The notes beneath the pieces are model-generated. The model did no database searches. It had not been told where the DNA came from and saw only the letters and a list, made by a program, of their open reading frames with translations. Below are positions 35,142 to 45,522 of a DNA stretch of 56,312 nt, one piece after another. Numbering within the stretch: position 1 is the stretch's first letter; every line of letters starts with the position of its first letter. The DNA is from Pleurocapsa sp. MO_226.B13 (GTDB taxonomy: Bacteria; Cyanobacteriota; Cyanobacteriia; Cyanobacteriales; Xenococcaceae), in NCBI GenBank assembly GCA_030064795.1, contig JASJEI010000016.1, positions 1 through 56,312 on the forward strand. Reading direction: 5' to 3'. The position numbers were made by a program, and so were the translations under genes.

Positions 35142-36149
35142 ATGAAACCAGAAGTATCAGTAATAATACCAACATATAATTGCGAAGACTACCTCGCTCA
35201 GGCTTTGGAATCAGTTTTTGCTCAGACCTATAGCAATTTTGAAATAATCTTAGTAGATGATGCTTCCACTGATTCTACTTTACAAATTGCTCGTAGCTTT
35301 AAAGATCCCCGTCTCAAGATTATTGCTAACCAGCAAAATAAAGGCGTAAGCAGCGTGCGTAATTGTGGCATTCAGCAAGCACAAGGCAATTGGATCGCTC
35401 TTTTAGATTCTGACGACTGGTATGCACCAGAACGCCTCGAAAATTTATTGGCAATTGCATCGAAACAAAATGTAGATCTAATTGCAGATGATTTGTTTTT
35501 AATACGCGATCGCGAGCGATATCCCTGGAGTACTCTATTACAAGAAAATCATCTCAGCAGAGGATTTATCGAATTGATTGATGCGGTTAGGTTTGTTATC
35601 ACAGATCGACCTTCACCTATTAATGCTCCTAGAAGTTGGAGTTTTGGATATACCAAACCTCTAATCAAACGAGAATTCCTCATCAAACATAATCTTAAAT
35701 ATAACGAAGCGGTCAATGTAGGAGAAGATTTCATTCTCTATCTAGAGTGCTTGTTAAATAAAGCACGTTTTTTGTTAGTACCTCGTCCTTACTATTACTA
35801 CAGAACTCGTGAAGTATCTCTTTCTACCAGAAAACCCACGCAGTACTTGGCTCAGTCTTGTGAAATTACTCAAAGTTTTATCGAACGAGAAAAAGCTTTG
35901 AGTAAACCAGATGAAAAACTGCTGGCAGCAATGTATCAAAACCTGAAAATCTTTCAAAAAAGACTTGCATATTACCGCGCTATTGAACATATCAAACAGA
36001 AGAAAATTTTTATGACTCTAATTCAAATTGTTAGATGTCCTTATACCCTGATATATTTTACTAATAAATTAATTACAATTTTAGAGTATAAAACCTTAGC
36101 TATTTCTTCTTCAAAAGAAAGCGAATACATTGGTTGGACATTCGATTGA
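35142..36149 (+). CDS. glycosyltransferase family 2
   Basis: A 335-residue GT-A enzyme: VSVIIPTYNCEDYLAQALES, the nucleotide site EIILVDDASTDSTLQIA, and WIALLDSDDWYAPERL with the DxD-type motif. The acceptor-binding VGEDFILYLECLL follows (the ED of GT2). The tail is basic and amphipathic, with no clear membrane helix. It adds one sugar in building the repeat unit. The sugar cannot be told from sequence. It is the only obvious glycosyltransferase in this cluster. Confidence 0.9.
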   Translation: MKPEVSVIIPTYNCEDYLAQALESVFAQTYSNFEIILVDDASTDSTLQIARSFKDPRLKIIANQQNKGVSSVRNCGIQQAQGNWIALLDSDDWYAPERLENLLAIASKQNVDLIADDLFLIRDRERYPWSTLLQENHLSRGFIELIDAVRFVITDRPSPINAPRSWSFGYTKPLIKREFLIKHNLKYNEAVNVGEDFILYLECLLNKARFLLVPRPYYYYRTREVSLSTRKPTQYLAQSCEITQSFIEREKALSKPDEKLLAAMYQNLKIFQKRLAYYRAIEHIKQKKIFMTLIQIVRCPYTLIYFTNKLITILEYKTLAISSSKESEYIGWTFD

Positions 36150-36264
36150 TTTTAATTAAGTCGAAAAAATATATAATAACGAGTCAAGCTTTAAATTCCT
36201 AAAGCTAAGATAAACTAAGCATAATAACTGACTATATTTAGTTCTTATTCACAGCCTTGATATT

Positions 36265-37536
36265 ATGACCAAAAGCACAAGCAATTTTCTTAAAATCTTT
36301 GAATATCTTTTTTCAATCTGCTCTTTAGTTCATATATCTCAGGCTATTGCTCCTCTAATCTTAACCAAGGGCGCAAACGAGGGAGATGGTGTTGACGTTA
36401 CTAGTCTCGATCTGTCAATCAATGCCAAAATATCACTTCTGATTTACATCATCACTTTTTTCCTGCTGGGAATGCGCTGGAAGAGAGTTCTAGCGACAGC
36501 TTCTAGCAATAAATTTCTTTGGATACTAATTGGAATTATTGGTTTTTCCTATTTTTGGTCAATAAACCCCAGTCAAACCTTTAGGTTTGCTGTTTATGCC
36601 ATTGGGACAACTGCTTTCGGACTTTATTTAGCTACTCGTTTTACTCTCTCCCAACAACTACAACTACTTGCTTGGACTTACGGATTTCTATTGATTTTAA
36701 GCATTTTATTTGCTGTAGGAATACCTAAATATGGATTGATGTCGGGAGTACATGAGGGTGCATTTCGAGGTGTATTTACCCACAAAAATCAATTTGGCGC
36801 ATTTATGGCTCCTGGAGGGGTTATTTTTTTATTAAATGCTTTTAAAAGTGAAAAATATAGTTGGGTTTATTGGTGTCTTTTGGTCTTAAGCTGCGCCACA
36901 ATGGTTTGGTCTCAATCGACAACAGCATTAGGTACTTTTGCTGTCATGCTGATGTTGTGTATTGTATATCGTATTTTTCGCTGGCGATATGAAGTAATGG
37001 TTTCAGCAATACTGGCAGTGACTATGGTTGGTCTTGCTGGTTTAATTTATCTTGCGGGATATGTAGGCTCAGATTCGTTACTAGATTTGGTTGGAAAAGA
37101 TGTAACTCTATCGGGAAGAACTTTTATTTGGCGGTATGTTTGGGATCAGATTCAGTTGCGCCCTTGGCTGGGTTATGGACTAGCTGCCTTTTGGAATGGT
37201 TTCGATGGTCCTTCTGGTTACGTTCAGTTAGCTATGAGAATAGCCGTAATTTATGCTCACAATGGCTTTCTAGATATTTGGTTATCCCTGGGAATAGTTG
37301 GTTTAGGCGTTTTTGCTATTAGTTTTTTGACTACTACAGCTCAGTCTCTTGCTTTACTCAGAAAAACTAATACTCCCGAAGGATTTTGGCCTCTATTATT
37401 TTTAACCTATATTCTCCTGTCTAATTTGACAGAAGGCACGATATCTAACCTAAATAGTTCTTTCTGGGCATTATACACAGCGGTATCTTATTCCTTAGTC
37501 ATAGCTAAAAACAACCAATATGCGATTTCAGAATAG
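36265..37536 (+). CDS. O-antigen ligase/polymerase (Wzy-like)
   Basis: A 423-residue protein with about ten to twelve membrane helices. The loop GVFTHKNQFGAFMAPGGVIF carries the HKN motif shared by Wzy/WaaL proteins of cyanobacteria. QLRPWLGYGLAAFWNGF and AVIYAHNGFLDIWLSLGIVG are the other conserved loop segments. It probably polymerises the repeat units. It is co-directional, 115 bp after the glycosyltransferase and 36 bp before the flippase. Confidence 0.88.
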   Translation: MTKSTSNFLKIFEYLFSICSLVHISQAIAPLILTKGANEGDGVDVTSLDLSINAKISLLIYIITFFLLGMRWKRVLATASSNKFLWILIGIIGFSYFWSINPSQTFRFAVYAIGTTAFGLYLATRFTLSQQLQLLAWTYGFLLILSILFAVGIPKYGLMSGVHEGAFRGVFTHKNQFGAFMAPGGVIFLLNAFKSEKYSWVYWCLLVLSCATMVWSQSTTALGTFAVMLMLCIVYRIFRWRYEVMVSAILAVTMVGLAGLIYLAGYVGSDSLLDLVGKDVTLSGRTFIWRYVWDQIQLRPWLGYGLAAFWNGFDGPSGYVQLAMRIAVIYAHNGFLDIWLSLGIVGLGVFAISFLTTTAQSLALLRKTNTPEGFWPLLFLTYILLSNLTEGTISNLNSSFWALYTAVSYSLVIAKNNQYAISE

Positions 37537-37572
37537 CTTGAACATCAATATCCCAGGAATGAAATAGAAATC

Positions 37573-38856
37573 ATGAATCTATCAGCGGTTAGGCTAAAAG
37601 CAACAAATCTATTTGATAGTGGTTTGGCGCGGGATACGTTATGGATGTTGATGTCCAAATTATTTAACGTAGTCATGCAGGCAGGATATTTTATTATTGT
37701 TGCTCGTTTGTTGGGAAAAGAGAATTATGGTTCTTTTATCGTAATTACTGCCTCTGCATCAATTATTTTTCCTTTTATTGCTTTAGGTAGCGAACATGTA
37801 CTGGTTAAAAATGTTGCTACCGACAGAGCCTCCTTCAGCACTTATTGGGGAAACACTCTAGTTTTGTTAACTTCAAACGGTGCTTTGCTGACTACTATTT
37901 TACTATTATTGTCACCTCTAATATTCCCAGGAAATATTACTTGGACGACTACATTATTAATTTTATTATCCGATCTTATTTGCTTGGGACTTTTAGATAT
38001 CAGCTACAAAGCCTTGGTGGCTGCCAGTATGGTGAAAAAAACAGCGCAGCTAGGAATTTTAAGTACTTGTGGTAAGTTGTTAGCTGCCTTGTCTTTGTCT
38101 GTATTTTTTACTCGACCTAATATCGTAGTCTGGAGTTATCTGTATCTAATCAATTCGGCAATTACTGCCACAGTCGCCATTTTAGTGGTCAACAAAATGG
38201 TTGCTCCTCCCCGTCCTGTGTTGTCAAAGCTCAAGTCTAATATTGGGCAAGGATTATATTTCTCAATCAGTGCTTCGGCAAATAATATTAATGCTGGTCT
38301 GGATAAATCCATGCTAGGTAAACTATCCAATGTGGCTGCTGCTGGTATATACGGCTCTGCATACCGTTTTATTGATGTGGGTAATGTTCCTTTGTTAGCT
38401 TTATTTGGTGCTAGCTATACTCGGTTTTTTCAACACGGAGCTTCGGGTATTAAAGGAAGTTTGGGTTTTGCTAAACGCTTACTGCCAATGTTGACATTTT
38501 ATGCGATCGCAAGTGTTCTCGGCTATTGGCTTCTGGCTCCGTTTATTCCCGCAATTTTAGGAGAGGAGTATCTTGAGGCAGTCGGAGCTTTATTATGGTT
38601 ATCTCCTCTACCCGCGATCGCAGCATTTCAGTATTTAGCAGCAGATACCTTGACTGGCTCGGGACATCAAAAAGCTCGCAGTATAGTACAAGTAGCAGCT
38701 GCTGTACTTAATATACTACTAAACATCTGGCTAATTCCTCTATTTTCTTGGAAGGGAGCAGCGTGGGCAACCTTAATTTCAGATTCTCTAAGATTAATTT
38801 GTTTATGGTTGATAGTTTTTTTGTTATGTCGCAGGGTAACTCAGTTTAAGGATTAG
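37573..38856 (+). CDS. polysaccharide flippase (Wzx-like)
   Basis: A 427-residue MATE-fold membrane protein with about twelve helices. The N-terminus LARDTLWMLMSKLFNVVMQA, the segment VARLLGKENYGSFIVITASA and YLAADTLTGSGHQKARSIVQ are typical for Wzx/RfbX flippases. It would translocate lipid-linked repeat units across the cytoplasmic membrane to the Wzy-like polymerase encoded 36 bp upstream. Confidence 0.9.
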   Translation: MNLSAVRLKATNLFDSGLARDTLWMLMSKLFNVVMQAGYFIIVARLLGKENYGSFIVITASASIIFPFIALGSEHVLVKNVATDRASFSTYWGNTLVLLTSNGALLTTILLLLSPLIFPGNITWTTTLLILLSDLICLGLLDISYKALVAASMVKKTAQLGILSTCGKLLAALSLSVFFTRPNIVVWSYLYLINSAITATVAILVVNKMVAPPRPVLSKLKSNIGQGLYFSISASANNINAGLDKSMLGKLSNVAAAGIYGSAYRFIDVGNVPLLALFGASYTRFFQHGASGIKGSLGFAKRLLPMLTFYAIASVLGYWLLAPFIPAILGEEYLEAVGALLWLSPLPAIAAFQYLAADTLTGSGHQKARSIVQVAAAVLNILLNIWLIPLFSWKGAAWATLISDSLRLICLWLIVFLLCRRVTQFKD

Positions 38857-39137
38857 CTAATATGAAAAATGCAAATTGGTATGGATTCTTTTTTAGCTCG
38901 CTGTTATTGAATCTCACATTTTTAACTAATTATTTGTAAGAATTCACTTAGTAATTTATTCTACAAAACTCAATCCTCAAAAATAACTTGTAAGTATTAT
39001 GTTAAATTAATTACAGATAAAATAGTATAAATGTAGCTATTAATAAATAAATTTTCTAATTTCTGATTATTAATTTAGTGTAATAGATAACCAAGTAAAA
39101 ACTAGTAGATGACTACAGACAATCATAAAATAAAATC

Positions 39138-40721
39138 ATGCTTTTTAATTCTTTTGAGTTTGTTTTTCTTTTTCTACCTCTCACTCTAATTGGATTTTTT
39201 TTACTAGGGAGAAAAACTAAATATATTAAGCAACAAATGCCTATGCTCTGGTTAGTATTGGCTTCTCTATTTTTTTATGGTTGGTGGAAACCACTCAATC
39301 TACCTTTAATTATTTTATCCATTTTAGTCAACTATAGTCTCGGACATTTACTAGGTAATGTATTAGAAAAACCGACAGTTAAAAAAATAGTTGTTTTCCT
39401 GGGCATTATTTTCAATTTAGGATTGATTTGTTATTTTAAATATGCCAATTTTTTGATCGCAAATATAAATCAGCTTGTGGGGACGAATTTAGACCTACCT
39501 ACCGTCGTAATTCCTCTGGCAATTTCTTTTTTTACTTTTCAACAGATAGCATATTTAGTTGATGCTTATAAAGGTCAAACTAAAGAATACAATATCTTAA
39601 AATATATTTTATTTGTCTGTTTTTTTCCCCAATTAATCGCGGGACCAATCGTCCATCATCAAGAAGTTTTACCACAATTTGAACAAGCATCCATTTATAA
39701 ATTTAGACGAAAAGCCTTGGCTATAGGTTTAACGGTTTTTGTAGCTGGTCTATTTAAAAAAGTAATTTTTGCCGATCGCATCGCTGAATATTCTAATTTA
39801 GCATTCGCTGCTGCTTCACAGGGAATAGATCTAACCTTTTCAGAATCATGGGTAGGAGCGTTAGGTTATAGTTTGCAACTTTATTTTGATTTTTCGGGTT
39901 ACTCTGATATGGCAATTGGTGCAGCCTATATGTTTGGCATCAAGTTACCGTTGAATTTCAATTCGCCCTATAAGGCAGTTAGTATCGTTGATTTTTGGCG
40001 CAGATGGCATATTACTTTATCGCACTTTTTGCGTGACTATTTATACATTCCCCTCGGCGGAAGTCGCAAAGGGCAATTGAGGCGTTATTCCAATTTAATA
40101 ATAACTATGTTGTTGGGAGGACTTTGGCACGGTGCTGGCTGGACTTTTATTTTTTGGGGCGGTTTGCACGGGATATATCTAGTCATCAATCATCTGTATC
40201 GCTCTGTACGCAAGAGCTTGGGACACAATCTAAACAATGATGGTTGGCTGTTACGTGGTATGGGTTGGTTGGCAACTTTTATCGGGGTAGTAATTTCCTG
40301 GGTCTTTTTCCGTGCCAACAATTTTGCAACAGCAATTTCCATACTTAAGTCTATGTTTGGCTTCAATGGTATAGAGTTACCAGTCTTTCTCGAACCCTAT
40401 CTAGGTTTTTTAAGAAATATAGGGATAGGATTCCTTGGATTTACCGTTAACGTAGGTATTAGTCAAAAATATGCCACATTTGGCATTATTATCCTTTTAT
40501 TGATTGCTTGGTTTACTCCTAACACCCAGCAGTGGATGGGTAATTATAACCCCACCTTAACCGAACCAGTAGAGCCAAATCAGCCATTATGGCAGCAAAA
40601 ATTTTGGAAATCTCTAGTTTGGAAGCCAAATAGAGTTTGGACGGTAATTGTTGCAGGATTAACATCACTCTCTCTACTTTGTTTCTCCAGGGTAAGTGAA
40701 TTTTTATATTTTCAATTTTAG
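39138..40721 (+). CDS. MBOAT-family O-acyltransferase (AlgI-like)
   Basis: A 527-residue membrane protein with about eleven helices. MLFNSFEFVFLFLPLTLIGF is the standard start. LIAGPIVHHQEVLPQFEQ, QLYFDFSGYSDMAIGAAYMF, VDFWRRWHITLSHFLRDYLY and the active His in LGGLWHGAGWTFIFWGGLHG are all in place. It acylates, probably acetylates, the polymer. The SGNH-like gene that follows 31 bp later is the usual partner in such two-part acylation systems. Confidence 0.92.
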   Translation: MLFNSFEFVFLFLPLTLIGFFLLGRKTKYIKQQMPMLWLVLASLFFYGWWKPLNLPLIILSILVNYSLGHLLGNVLEKPTVKKIVVFLGIIFNLGLICYFKYANFLIANINQLVGTNLDLPTVVIPLAISFFTFQQIAYLVDAYKGQTKEYNILKYILFVCFFPQLIAGPIVHHQEVLPQFEQASIYKFRRKALAIGLTVFVAGLFKKVIFADRIAEYSNLAFAAASQGIDLTFSESWVGALGYSLQLYFDFSGYSDMAIGAAYMFGIKLPLNFNSPYKAVSIVDFWRRWHITLSHFLRDYLYIPLGGSRKGQLRRYSNLIITMLLGGLWHGAGWTFIFWGGLHGIYLVINHLYRSVRKSLGHNLNNDGWLLRGMGWLATFIGVVISWVFFRANNFATAISILKSMFGFNGIELPVFLEPYLGFLRNIGIGFLGFTVNVGISQKYATFGIIILLLIAWFTPNTQQWMGNYNPTLTEPVEPNQPLWQQKFWKSLVWKPNRVWTVIVAGLTSLSLLCFSRVSEFLYFQF

Positions 40722-40752
40722 TTTTTAAACTATATACTAAACGGTAACAAAA

Positions 40753-41895
40753 ATGAATTTCAAAAGTGTAGCAGCAGAATTTTTCAAAATAGGTAAGCAA
40801 AAGTCTCTAGAAATGTCCGTTCCCACAATTGCCAAGAAAAATGAAAATTCTAAATTTAGTTTTAAACTTTATGGGTTAGTGACCTCAATATTGCTAGGTT
40901 CTGTGGCTGGTATTAATTGGTTGATAGATCCTTTATGGTACAGTCATGGAAATATTTTAACTGGCAAGAATTTTACTTTTAATGAAAGAATAACTAAAAC
41001 CAATTTATTTTTTAGAACTAAAGATTTGGTTGATTATGATTGTATTATATTAGGCAGTTCGCGAGTTACAGCATTAAGAACGTCTAACTTTGAAGGGAAG
41101 AATTGTTTCAACTACGCACTTAAAGGTGGTGAGATACCTGATTTTGTCGGCTATGCCAAGTTTTTGAAAGATGAAAATATAGACCCAAAAGTTGTTTATA
41201 TTGGAGTAGATGGTTTGAATTTTGTCTATAAAGAAAGAACAAAACAAGAATCATTAACAGTTAATACTCTGCGCACCAAATCTCCTCTAGAAGCTTATTT
41301 ATCTGCTGATGTTTTGTTATTTTCAGTTATGACTTTATTGGGCATTAGTCCCGATCCTGGTAATTATTACGACCGAGATTTTGAACCAGTAGATTTTGAC
41401 AATCCTCCAGTTTATACTCCAGAATTTTATAAACCTGCTGCACCGCAAAAATGCGATCTTTCCGCTGTAGAAACTTTTGCTAATTTACAAAATATTTTTC
41501 CTAATGCTAAATTTATCGGTTACGTGCCACCAAGATCTGCTTGGAGTATGATCAACGATACTTACGGTAGAGGATTGATGGATTGTTATTTGTTAGGGTT
41601 TCATCAACTTGCCCAAAGTTATGATGCCATGTATGATTTTTCTGCTCCTTCAGAAATTACTAAAAATCCCGATAATACTTTTGATGGTAGCCATTTTTCT
41701 GTCACAGTAAATAATCAAATTGCCGAGATTTTGCAGGGTAAAGAAAGTACAAATTTTGGCATCCGAGTAGATAAATATGATTTCGAGCAGTATAGAAAAT
41801 TGTATCGACAAAAGCTGAAAAATTTTCTGGCTGAAAACGAAAAATTAGAGCTTTGGCAAACCTCAGAAGAGATTTCAGTAGAAATGGTTAATTGA
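40753..41895 (+). CDS. SGNH-like acyltransferase partner of the MBOAT protein
   Basis: A 380-residue protein with an N-terminal membrane helix (LYGLVTSILLGSVAGINWL) and an outer domain. The motif CIILGSSRVTAL resembles the GDS block with the nucleophilic Ser, and DGSHFSVTVNNQIA resembles the block V Asp-x-x-His. PPRSAWSMINDTYGRG lies between them. This pattern, directly after an AlgI-like gene, fits AlgJ/AlgX-like or DltD-like partners that pass the acyl group to the polymer. The second Met (residue 20) is an alternative start. Confidence 0.75.
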   Translation: MNFKSVAAEFFKIGKQKSLEMSVPTIAKKNENSKFSFKLYGLVTSILLGSVAGINWLIDPLWYSHGNILTGKNFTFNERITKTNLFFRTKDLVDYDCIILGSSRVTALRTSNFEGKNCFNYALKGGEIPDFVGYAKFLKDENIDPKVVYIGVDGLNFVYKERTKQESLTVNTLRTKSPLEAYLSADVLLFSVMTLLGISPDPGNYYDRDFEPVDFDNPPVYTPEFYKPAAPQKCDLSAVETFANLQNIFPNAKFIGYVPPRSAWSMINDTYGRGLMDCYLLGFHQLAQSYDAMYDFSAPSEITKNPDNTFDGSHFSVTVNNQIAEILQGKESTNFGIRVDKYDFEQYRKLYRQKLKNFLAENEKLELWQTSEEISVEMVN

Positions 41896-42080
41896 TAGTA
41901 AATTTTTTCTGTTAGCGATCATGGTTAACAGGTTAATAGTCTGTAGATCTTCTTTTGTAATTAAAATTTTTAGGTTTATAACCAACGTTTAGATACTGCA
42001 ATCTGCTTCTCTACTGGCGATCGCTAAATCTCGATTTTTGGGAAATTTTTAGATCAACTTGACCGTTTTTGCTCTACAAG

Positions 42081-42110
42081 AAAAAAGGTAGAGCATAATA
42101 TATCTCTACC
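42081..42110 (-). terminator. rho-independent terminator of clpC
   Basis: On the minus strand GGTAGAG and CTCTACC form a 7-bp stem with a 10-nt loop, followed by six T. It starts 26 bp after the clpC stop. Confidence 0.75.
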
Positions 42111-42135
42111 TACAATAAGTCAATTATTTATTCAA

Positions 42136-44607
42136 TTACGAAGACGGAAGCAATTCTACTTTCTCTTTTTGAGGTATTATTGCTACTTTATTTTCTTCGT
42201 CGATATCTACTATTGCGGTGTCTCCTTCACCAAGACGACCAGATAAAATCTCTTCAGCTAGGACATCTTCTAGAAGGCGCATAATTGCCCGACGTAAGGG
42301 ACGCGCACCATAGGCAGGGTTGAACCCTTCATCTACCAGACGCTCTTTAAACTTGTCGGTGACTTCTAGAGTAATTTCCTTCTCAGTTAAGCGTTGGAAT
42401 ACTTCTTTGAGTAGGATTTCGCTGATTTGTTTCACTTCGTCTTTGTTTAACTGACGGAAGACGATGATTTCATCAAGGCGGTTGAGAAACTCTGGACGGA
42501 AGTAGCTTTTTAGTTCTTCGTTGACCAACGAACGAATTCGGTTGTATTTTGCTTCCGCTTGGTCATCGGCAAATTCAAAACCAAGACCGCCACCACCTTT
42601 TTCGATAACTTTAGAACCGATGTTAGAAGTCAAAATTAAGAGAGTGTTCTTAAAGTCAACTGTTCTGCCTTTGGCATCAGTCAAACGACCATCCTCAAGA
42701 ATCTGCAAGAGCATATTGAAAATATCGGGATGCGCTTTTTCAATTTCATCAAACAGAACTACTGTATAAGGACGACGACGTACCGCTTCAGTTAGCTGCC
42801 CACCTTCGTTATAGCCGACATATCCAGGAGGAGAACCGATCAGTTTAGAAACCGTATGACGTTCCATGTATTCGGACATATCGAGACGAATCATTGCTTC
42901 TTCCGAACCAAAGAAATAAGCTGCCAAAGCCTTAGTCAATTCAGTTTTACCAACTCCAGTTGGCCCAGAAAAAATAAAGCTAGCAATAGGACGGTTGGGA
43001 TTTTTGAGACCGACTCTTGCTCGTCTAATTGCCCTGGAAGTGGCTTTAACTGCGTCTTCCTGTCCGATAATGCGCTGATGAAGAGTATCCTCCATATGCA
43101 TTAATTTTTCGGATTCCGATTCGGTAATCTTATTAACTGGTACGCCAGTCCAAGAAGCAACAATGTAAGCGATTTCCTCTGAATCGACTACAGCAGAATT
43201 TTCGCCATCTTCAGCTTCATTTTTTTTGTTAGAAGCAATATTACGAATTTGCTCTTTGATTTCCATTTCGCGGTCGCGCAGTTCTCCTGCTTGGTCAAAG
43301 TCCTGTGACCTGACTGCATCGTCTTTTTGCTTGAGAATTTCCCGTAGCTCTTTATCTAGCTCTTTTGCTGCTGGAGGCAGTTGAGAATTAATCAAACGGA
43401 CGCGAGAACCAGCTTCATCGATTAAGTCGATCGCCTTATCTGGTAAATAGCGATCGCTAATGTAACGATCTGACAGCTTAGCAGCTGCTTCTAAAGCCTC
43501 ATCTAATATTTTTAATTTATGATGTTGTTCGTAACGCTCGCGCAAACCATAGAGAATTTCGATAGTTTCCTCTACTGATGGTTCGCCAACCTGTACGGGT
43601 TGAAAACGACGTTCTAGAGCAGCATCGCGCTCAATGTGCTTGCGATATTCGTCTAGGGTAGTTGCACCAATACATTGCAGTTCTCCTCTTGCCAAAGCTG
43701 GCTTGAGTATATTTGCTGCATCAATTGCACCTTCGGCCGCACCCGCACCAATTAAAGTATGTACCTCGTCAATTACTAGAATTACGTTTCCAGCTTGACG
43801 AATCTCATCCATAATTTTCTTGAGACGTTCTTCAAATTCACCACGATACTTAGTACCAGCCACCAGTAGACCAATATCTAAGGTGACTACCCGTTTTTCT
43901 TCGAGAATATCGGGAATGTCTTTATTAGCGATGCGTTGAGCTAGCCCTTCAGCGATCGCTGTCTTTCCTACCCCTGGTTCTCCAATCAGGACGGGGTTGT
44001 TTTTGGTACGTCTACCAAGAATTTGAATTACTCGCTCGATTTCTTTTTGTCTGCCAACCACAGGATCGAGTTTTCCTTCTCCTGCCATCTGGGTCAAATT
44101 AGAGCCGAATTCGTCTAGAGTAGGAGTTTTATTTCTACCTTGGGTACTGCTAGAACCAGCAGCTACTTCGGCAGTTTCACCTAGCATTCTAATTACTTGA
44201 GTGCGGACTTTCGACAAGTCTACGCCCAGGTTTTCTAGGACTCTTGCAGCAACTCCTTCGCCCTCTCTAATTAATCCTAAAAGCAAATGCTCTGTACCAA
44301 TATAGTTATGACCTAATTGGCGTGCCTCTTCTAAAGATAGTTCCAGAACTCTTTTAGCTCTGGGTGTAAAGGGTATTTCTACTGCTACAAAACCAGAACC
44401 GCGCCCGATAATTTTCTCCACCTCGATTCGAGCATCTTTTAGATTGACACCCATCGATTTAAGAACTTTGGCTGCGACTCCAGTCCCCTCTCCGATTAAA
44501 CCCAAGAGGATTTGTTCAGTTCCTACGAAGTTATGACCCAGGCGGCGTGCTTCCTCCTGGGCTAACATAATTACTTTTATTGCCTTCTCTGTGAAGCGTT
44601 CAAACAT
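42136..44607 (-). CDS. clpC: ATP-dependent Clp protease ATP-binding subunit ClpC
   Basis: An 823-residue Hsp100 unfoldase. Two N-terminal Clp repeats start [20 protein letters not shown]. The first AAA module has Walker [18 protein letters not shown] and Walker [17 protein letters not shown] middle UVR-type region ([17 protein letters not shown]) follows. The second module has [19 protein letters not shown] and [33 protein letters not shown] and the C-terminal D2 small domain end the protein. It feeds substrates to ClpP and is essential in cyanobacteria. Confidence 0.97.
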   Translation of the reverse strand: MFERFTEKAIKVIMLAQEEARRLGHNFVGTEQILLGLIGEGTGVAAKVLKSMGVNLKDARIEVEKIIGRGSGFVAVEIPFTPRAKRVLELSLEEARQLGHNYIGTEHLLLGLIREGEGVAARVLENLGVDLSKVRTQVIRMLGETAEVAAGSSSTQGRNKTPTLDEFGSNLTQMAGEGKLDPVVGRQKEIERVIQILGRRTKNNPVLIGEPGVGKTAIAEGLAQRIANKDIPDILEEKRVVTLDIGLLVAGTKYRGEFEERLKKIMDEIRQAGNVILVIDEVHTLIGAGAAEGAIDAANILKPALARGELQCIGATTLDEYRKHIERDAALERRFQPVQVGEPSVEETIEILYGLRERYEQHHKLKILDEALEAAAKLSDRYISDRYLPDKAIDLIDEAGSRVRLINSQLPPAAKELDKELREILKQKDDAVRSQDFDQAGELRDREMEIKEQIRNIASNKKNEAEDGENSAVVDSEEIAYIVASWTGVPVNKITESESEKLMHMEDTLHQRIIGQEDAVKATSRAIRRARVGLKNPNRPIASFIFSGPTGVGKTELTKALAAYFFGSEEAMIRLDMSEYMERHTVSKLIGSPPGYVGYNEGGQLTEAVRRRPYTVVLFDEIEKAHPDIFNMLLQILEDGRLTDAKGRTVDFKNTLLILTSNIGSKVIEKGGGGLGFEFADDQAEAKYNRIRSLVNEELKSYFRPEFLNRLDEIIVFRQLNKDEVKQISEILLKEVFQRLTEKEITLEVTDKFKERLVDEGFNPAYGARPLRRAIMRLLEDVLAEEILSGRLGEGDTAIVDIDEENKVAIIPQKEKVELLPSS

Positions 44608-44718
44608 GTCTTATTCCATCCACCTGCTGCTTGCCCGTGTATGGTGATTCTAACACAGCCTCTGAGTTTCCTGACTGTGCTTAAAGGGGGGGAAAATACG
44701 GTAATTAATCTAACAGTT

Positions 44719-45282
44719 CTAACTTTTACGCCAATAGTAACTATTGTTACGCAAATAATTCTCTAGTTTTTTTTGCCATTGAGATAAACTGAGCTTAAAC
44801 TCATGCTCTTGTATTCCCTTCAGCCAGAGGATCGACGCATCTTCTCCTGTAGATTGATAATAATTTTTTCTCGTTCCTGCTACTTTAAACCCAAATTTTT
44901 TGTATAGATCGATCGCCTGAATATTGTTTACATTTACTTCTAAAGTTGCCCATTCCAATTTTCGAGCGATCGCCTCTTTTAGCAAAACTAATAATAGCAG
45001 TTGTCCAAATCCTTGGCGACGATAATCTGGGTGAATTCCCAGTAAGGTAATGTGAGCTTCTTCGGCGATCGACCATAAGCAAGCCATTCCTACCATGATA
45101 GAATCACCTGATTCTAAATCTGGCTCGTTCAATAAATTTAGAGTTAATAAATTACTGTTCGGACTATTTATTTCTCTCAAATATCCTTCTGCTGTCCATA
45201 GCCCCCCAAAACAGATTCGATCTAAAGCAACTATTTCATCTATTTGAGATGGCTTTAGAGCTTTAATTTTTAAAATCTTCAC
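44719..45282 (-). CDS. rimI: ribosomal protein S18 alanine N-acetyltransferase (RimI-like)
   Basis: A 187-residue GNAT acetyltransferase. LDRICFGGLWTAEGYLREIN, AHITLLGIHPDYRRQGFGQL (acetyl-CoA pyrophosphate loop R/QxxGxG) and ATLEVNVNNIQAIDLYKKFG followed by FKVAGTRKNYYQ are the RimI hallmarks. The C-terminal extension of about 30 residues is unusual and its role is not clear. It lies upstream of clpC on the same strand with a 111-bp gap. Confidence 0.87.
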   Translation of the reverse strand: MKILKIKALKPSQIDEIVALDRICFGGLWTAEGYLREINSPNSNLLTLNLLNEPDLESGDSIMVGMACLWSIAEEAHITLLGIHPDYRRQGFGQLLLLVLLKEAIARKLEWATLEVNVNNIQAIDLYKKFGFKVAGTRKNYYQSTGEDASILWLKGIQEHEFKLSLSQWQKKLENYLRNNSYYWRKS

Positions 45283-45522
45283 TCCAATTATCTATTTTTT
45301 GACAGGAGCTAAATGTAAACTAGAAAATAGTAAACATATAGCTACAAATTATTGGTTTTGAGTTTCAAGCCAATTCGGGTTACGTTACTTGATTATTGAC
45401 AAACACCAGTACTCTTGTTCTATTCCCGATTTTTATTGCTATTACTATTACTAGCCTAAAGCCTAAAGCTTTTCAAATTATTAAATTTCATTAGTCAATC
45501 AGAAAAGACAACAATTATAATT

